Assembly (NCBI GenBank): GCA_030018265.1
Contig: JASEFX010000014.1
Coordinates: forward strand, 1-55,552
Length of the DNA: 55,552 nucleotides
Direction: 5' to 3'
From: Candidatus Saccharicenans sp.
Lineage (GTDB): Bacteria > Acidobacteriota > Aminicenantia > Aminicenantales > Saccharicenantaceae
Under the pieces are notes generated by a model. It saw only the letters and a list, made by a program, of their open reading frames with translations, searched no databases and was not told the DNA's origin. Below, in pieces: positions 53,808 to 55,552 of this stretch. Positions within the stretch are counted from its first letter, which is position 1. The number at the start of each line of letters is the position of its first letter. Position numbers and translations under genes: made by a program.

Positions 53808-53881
53808 GCGCCTGTAGCTCAGCAGGATAGAGCAGCTGCCTTCTAAGCAGCGGGTCGGGGGTTCGAATCCCTCCAGGCGCG
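53808..53881 (+). tRNA. tRNA-Arg (anticodon TCT)
   Basis: The acceptor stem GCGCCTG (53808-53814) pairs with CAGGCGC (53874-53880), with G as discriminator. The anticodon stem GCTGC/GCAGC encloses CTTCTAA with anticodon TCT, which reads AGA/AGG. The T arm has GGGGGTTCGAATCCC. CCA is not encoded; a T-rich stretch follows. Confidence 0.95.
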
Positions 53882-54287
53882 CTTTTTATTTTCCCCTCGA
53901 TTTTAGAGAAAGAGAAATTGCGCTTTCCCCGGGGTTCCCCCGGAGTTAAGGTGAGCGTTTTTTTAAATCCTGAATTTCATAGTCCGCCAGCATATGAATG
54001 AATGTTCATATATCGAACGTCTTCGCTATGTAAAGAGGAAGAGGTCGCGGTGGCGTTCTTAAGGTAAAGTTTGCGGGGTTTTTACTACCTGAACGCCATG
54101 TAAAGTTATCACAGCGGGCGACAATCACGGGGCTGATTGTGTGCTGATAATGAAAGGACAAAAGTAGACTAAATCAGGCTGAGTGAAGGCTGAGACGGGT
54201 GATGATAATGCTGCGAAGTTAGCAGGCTGGATTTTATCGCTTTTCTGGAAGAGAAAAAGTAACTGATTGCAGGCAGAAAAAAGCTGG
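53882..54287. other. Intergenic region with two inverted repeats
   Basis: About 400 bp between tRNA-Arg and the end of the HD-GYP gene, without a credible coding frame. Two perfect 7-bp inverted repeats are visible. ATATGAA/TTCATAT lies at 53992-54011 with a 6-base loop. ACAATCA/TGATTGT lies at 54121-54140 with a 6-base loop, and an outer CAGC/GCTG pair could extend it. A small RNA or regulatory role is possible but not shown. Confidence 0.4.
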
Positions 54288-55289
54288 TTAACTGCGTGGG
54301 AGTTGATATTTTTCGCGCAGCAGGTCAACGCAGGCCTCAACCGCTTTCGGGTCGTAAAGCAATCCTTTTTTCGAATCTATTTCATGGATGACTTCTTCAG
54401 GGCTGAAGGCTGAGCGGTACGGCCGGTGGGAGAGCATCGCTTCGACCACATCGGCCACCGCCAGTATTCTGGCCACCGGATGAATCTGGCCGTTTTTCAG
54501 TCCGAGGGGATATCCTGAACCGTCGAGCCGTTCATGGTGCTGATAGATTATTTCAGCAACCGGCCAGGGGAACTCTATGGTTTTCAGAATCTCATACCCG
54601 ACGCGCGGATGGTCCTTAATCAGGTTGAACTCATGCTCGGTAAGGCGACCGGGCTTGTTGAGGATTTCCGCCGGAACCGAAATCTTCCCCAGGTCGTGAA
54701 CTAGCGCCGCCAGGCGGATTTCATCTATCTGTTCGTCTGGAAGAGACAGCCTTGTAGCGATCGAGCGGGCCAGGTCGGAAACCCGGCGTTGATGACCGGC
54801 GGTGTAAGGATCCCTCGACTCGATCGTCAGGGAGATCGCCTGAATCGTGGCGGACATGGTTTTTCTCAGTTTATCCAGCGTCTGGTTGAGTGCCTCTTCA
54901 GCCTTTTTTCTTGAGGTGATATCTCTGAGAATCGTCAGCGTTTGATCAGGATTCTCTTTAAGGCGAGAGGTGCTGGCCTCGACGTATTTGAGCTCGCCTT
55001 TTCTGGTTATCAGCCTGAATTCCACCAGACTGGAGTCGGGTAAAGAACCGATTTTTGCCGGCCGGGCTTTCCCGCTCACAAAAAGATAGCGGTCTTCCGG
55101 ATGGACCAGCTTCAGAAAATTGAACGAATTCGAGAGAACCTCTTTTTCTGTGTAGCCGGTAAGGTTCAAGAAAGCCGAGTTAACGAATTCAAATCCCCTG
55201 GAGGAAACCACAAAGATGCTATCTCTGGTGTTGTCGATGATCGCGCTGATTATTTCCTGTTTGTTGTTCTTGATATCGTCAGCGGTCAT
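54288..55289 (-). CDS. PAS domain / HD-GYP cyclic-di-GMP phosphodiesterase
   Basis: The ATG at 55289 follows GGAGAAAG and yields 333 residues; a TTG-started frame 16 codons longer is less likely. Residues about 15-125 form a PAS domain (SIFVVSSRGFEFVNSAFLNL, GYTEKE) ending in the usual ILRDITSRKKAEEAL. Residues about 145-333 are HD-GYP: the metal-binding HD pair in AALVHDLGKISVP, then HHERLDGSGYPLGL with the GYP triad (about 259-261), and ARILAVADVVEAM. HD-GYP enzymes break cyclic-di-GMP; all signature residues are kept, so activity is expected. There is no membrane segment or receiver domain, and the PAS domain would sense a ligand or redox state inside the cell. Confidence 0.92.
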   Translation of the reverse strand: MTADDIKNNKQEIISAIIDNTRDSIFVVSSRGFEFVNSAFLNLTGYTEKEVLSNSFNFLKLVHPEDRYLFVSGKARPAKIGSLPDSSLVEFRLITRKGELKYVEASTSRLKENPDQTLTILRDITSRKKAEEALNQTLDKLRKTMSATIQAISLTIESRDPYTAGHQRRVSDLARSIATRLSLPDEQIDEIRLAALVHDLGKISVPAEILNKPGRLTEHEFNLIKDHPRVGYEILKTIEFPWPVAEIIYQHHERLDGSGYPLGLKNGQIHPVARILAVADVVEAMLSHRPYRSAFSPEEVIHEIDSKKGLLYDPKAVEACVDLLREKYQLPRS

Positions 55290-55552
55290 AATGATATCTT
55301 TCTCCGCTTCCAAACAATTAGTCGGTTGAAATGACAAAAAGTTGAAAAATTTTTTTCGAAACTTGAAAAAATTCTCCTTCTGGAGTATGTATATTCATCG
55401 TCACGGTTGTGCTGGTGATGGCAAAAGGGCAGGATAAAAGGTCTTTGAGCTGTTACAACGCTATCCCCCTCTTCCAGACCCTCAGGGGTGAGACAAAAAA
55501 TGTTATTTTCACCCCCCGAATAGTCGGGTTTGAGTATTGACCGGAGGACAGC

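Noticed and set aside
55485-55515. Inverted repeat GGGGTGA/TCACCCC near the right edge
   Set aside because: Loop of 17 bases and no T-run; it may belong to a leader of a gene beyond the window, but nothing supports a specific call.

Overview
This window comes from a diderm (Gram-negative-type) bacterium. It encodes a TonB-dependent receptor, two further outer-membrane beta-barrels, a Tat export system and many signal peptides. The gene mix (prokaryotic V-type ATPase, ADP-forming acetate-CoA ligase, GH172/DUF2961 protein, exported enzymes with QAQ/SQ-type cleavage sites) resembles uncultivated Aminicenantota (Candidatus Aminicenantes). That placement is inference from gene content; no rRNA or ribosomal protein marker lies in the window.

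Layout. 1-1.4 kb is a decayed patch: an IS256-type transposase fragment with an internal stop, a stand-alone Mut7-C ubiquitin-like domain, and the first residues of an AbiEii-type toxin. 1.4-7.0 kb holds a porin, a large acetate-CoA ligase/GNAT fusion and an MFS transporter. 7.1-8.3 kb is an AT-rich, multiply frameshifted PD-(D/E)XK nuclease pseudogene. 8.5-11 kb holds a BtuB-like receptor behind a cobalamin riboswitch, with a beta-propeller gene fragment next to it. 11.5-20.3 kb holds an aromatic amino acid decarboxylase, a GH172-family protein, branched-chain aminotransferase, two methyltransferases with export signals, and an APC permease. 20.4-27 kb holds a radical SAM protein, a carbonic-anhydrase-like protein with a Cys-rich DUF6485 protein, the preQ0/preQ1 genes queF and queC-queD-queE, a DMT transporter and a small barrel.

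28.0-36.2 kb is a complete nine-gene V-type ATPase operon (order G-I-K-E-C-F-A-B-D). Its K subunit carries every Na+-ligand residue known from Enterococcus hirae NtpK, so the enzyme probably moves sodium. A terminator ends the operon and a strong sigma70-type promoter follows it. That promoter drives 36.4-40.1 kb, a tightly overlapped cassette of two non-canonical D-Ala-D-Ala-ligase-like ATP-grasp enzymes, a GNAT acetyltransferase and lysine 2,3-aminomutase. This cassette is the best candidate for an undescribed pathway, probably making a beta-lysine-containing, perhaps acetylated, peptide or amide.

40.1-44.6 kb (minus strand) holds an exported MurQ/GKRP-like SIS protein, a dCMP-deaminase/P-loop-kinase pair and tatA-tatC. 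45.2-53.6 kb (plus strand) holds an S41 protease, rpiB, a divergent SHMT-like enzyme, purD, purE, mtaB and mutL, the last four with start/stop overlaps. Two tRNA genes (Pro-TGG, Arg-TCT) and a PAS/HD-GYP cyclic-di-GMP phosphodiesterase end the window. No CRISPR array, rRNA or intact mobile element was seen.
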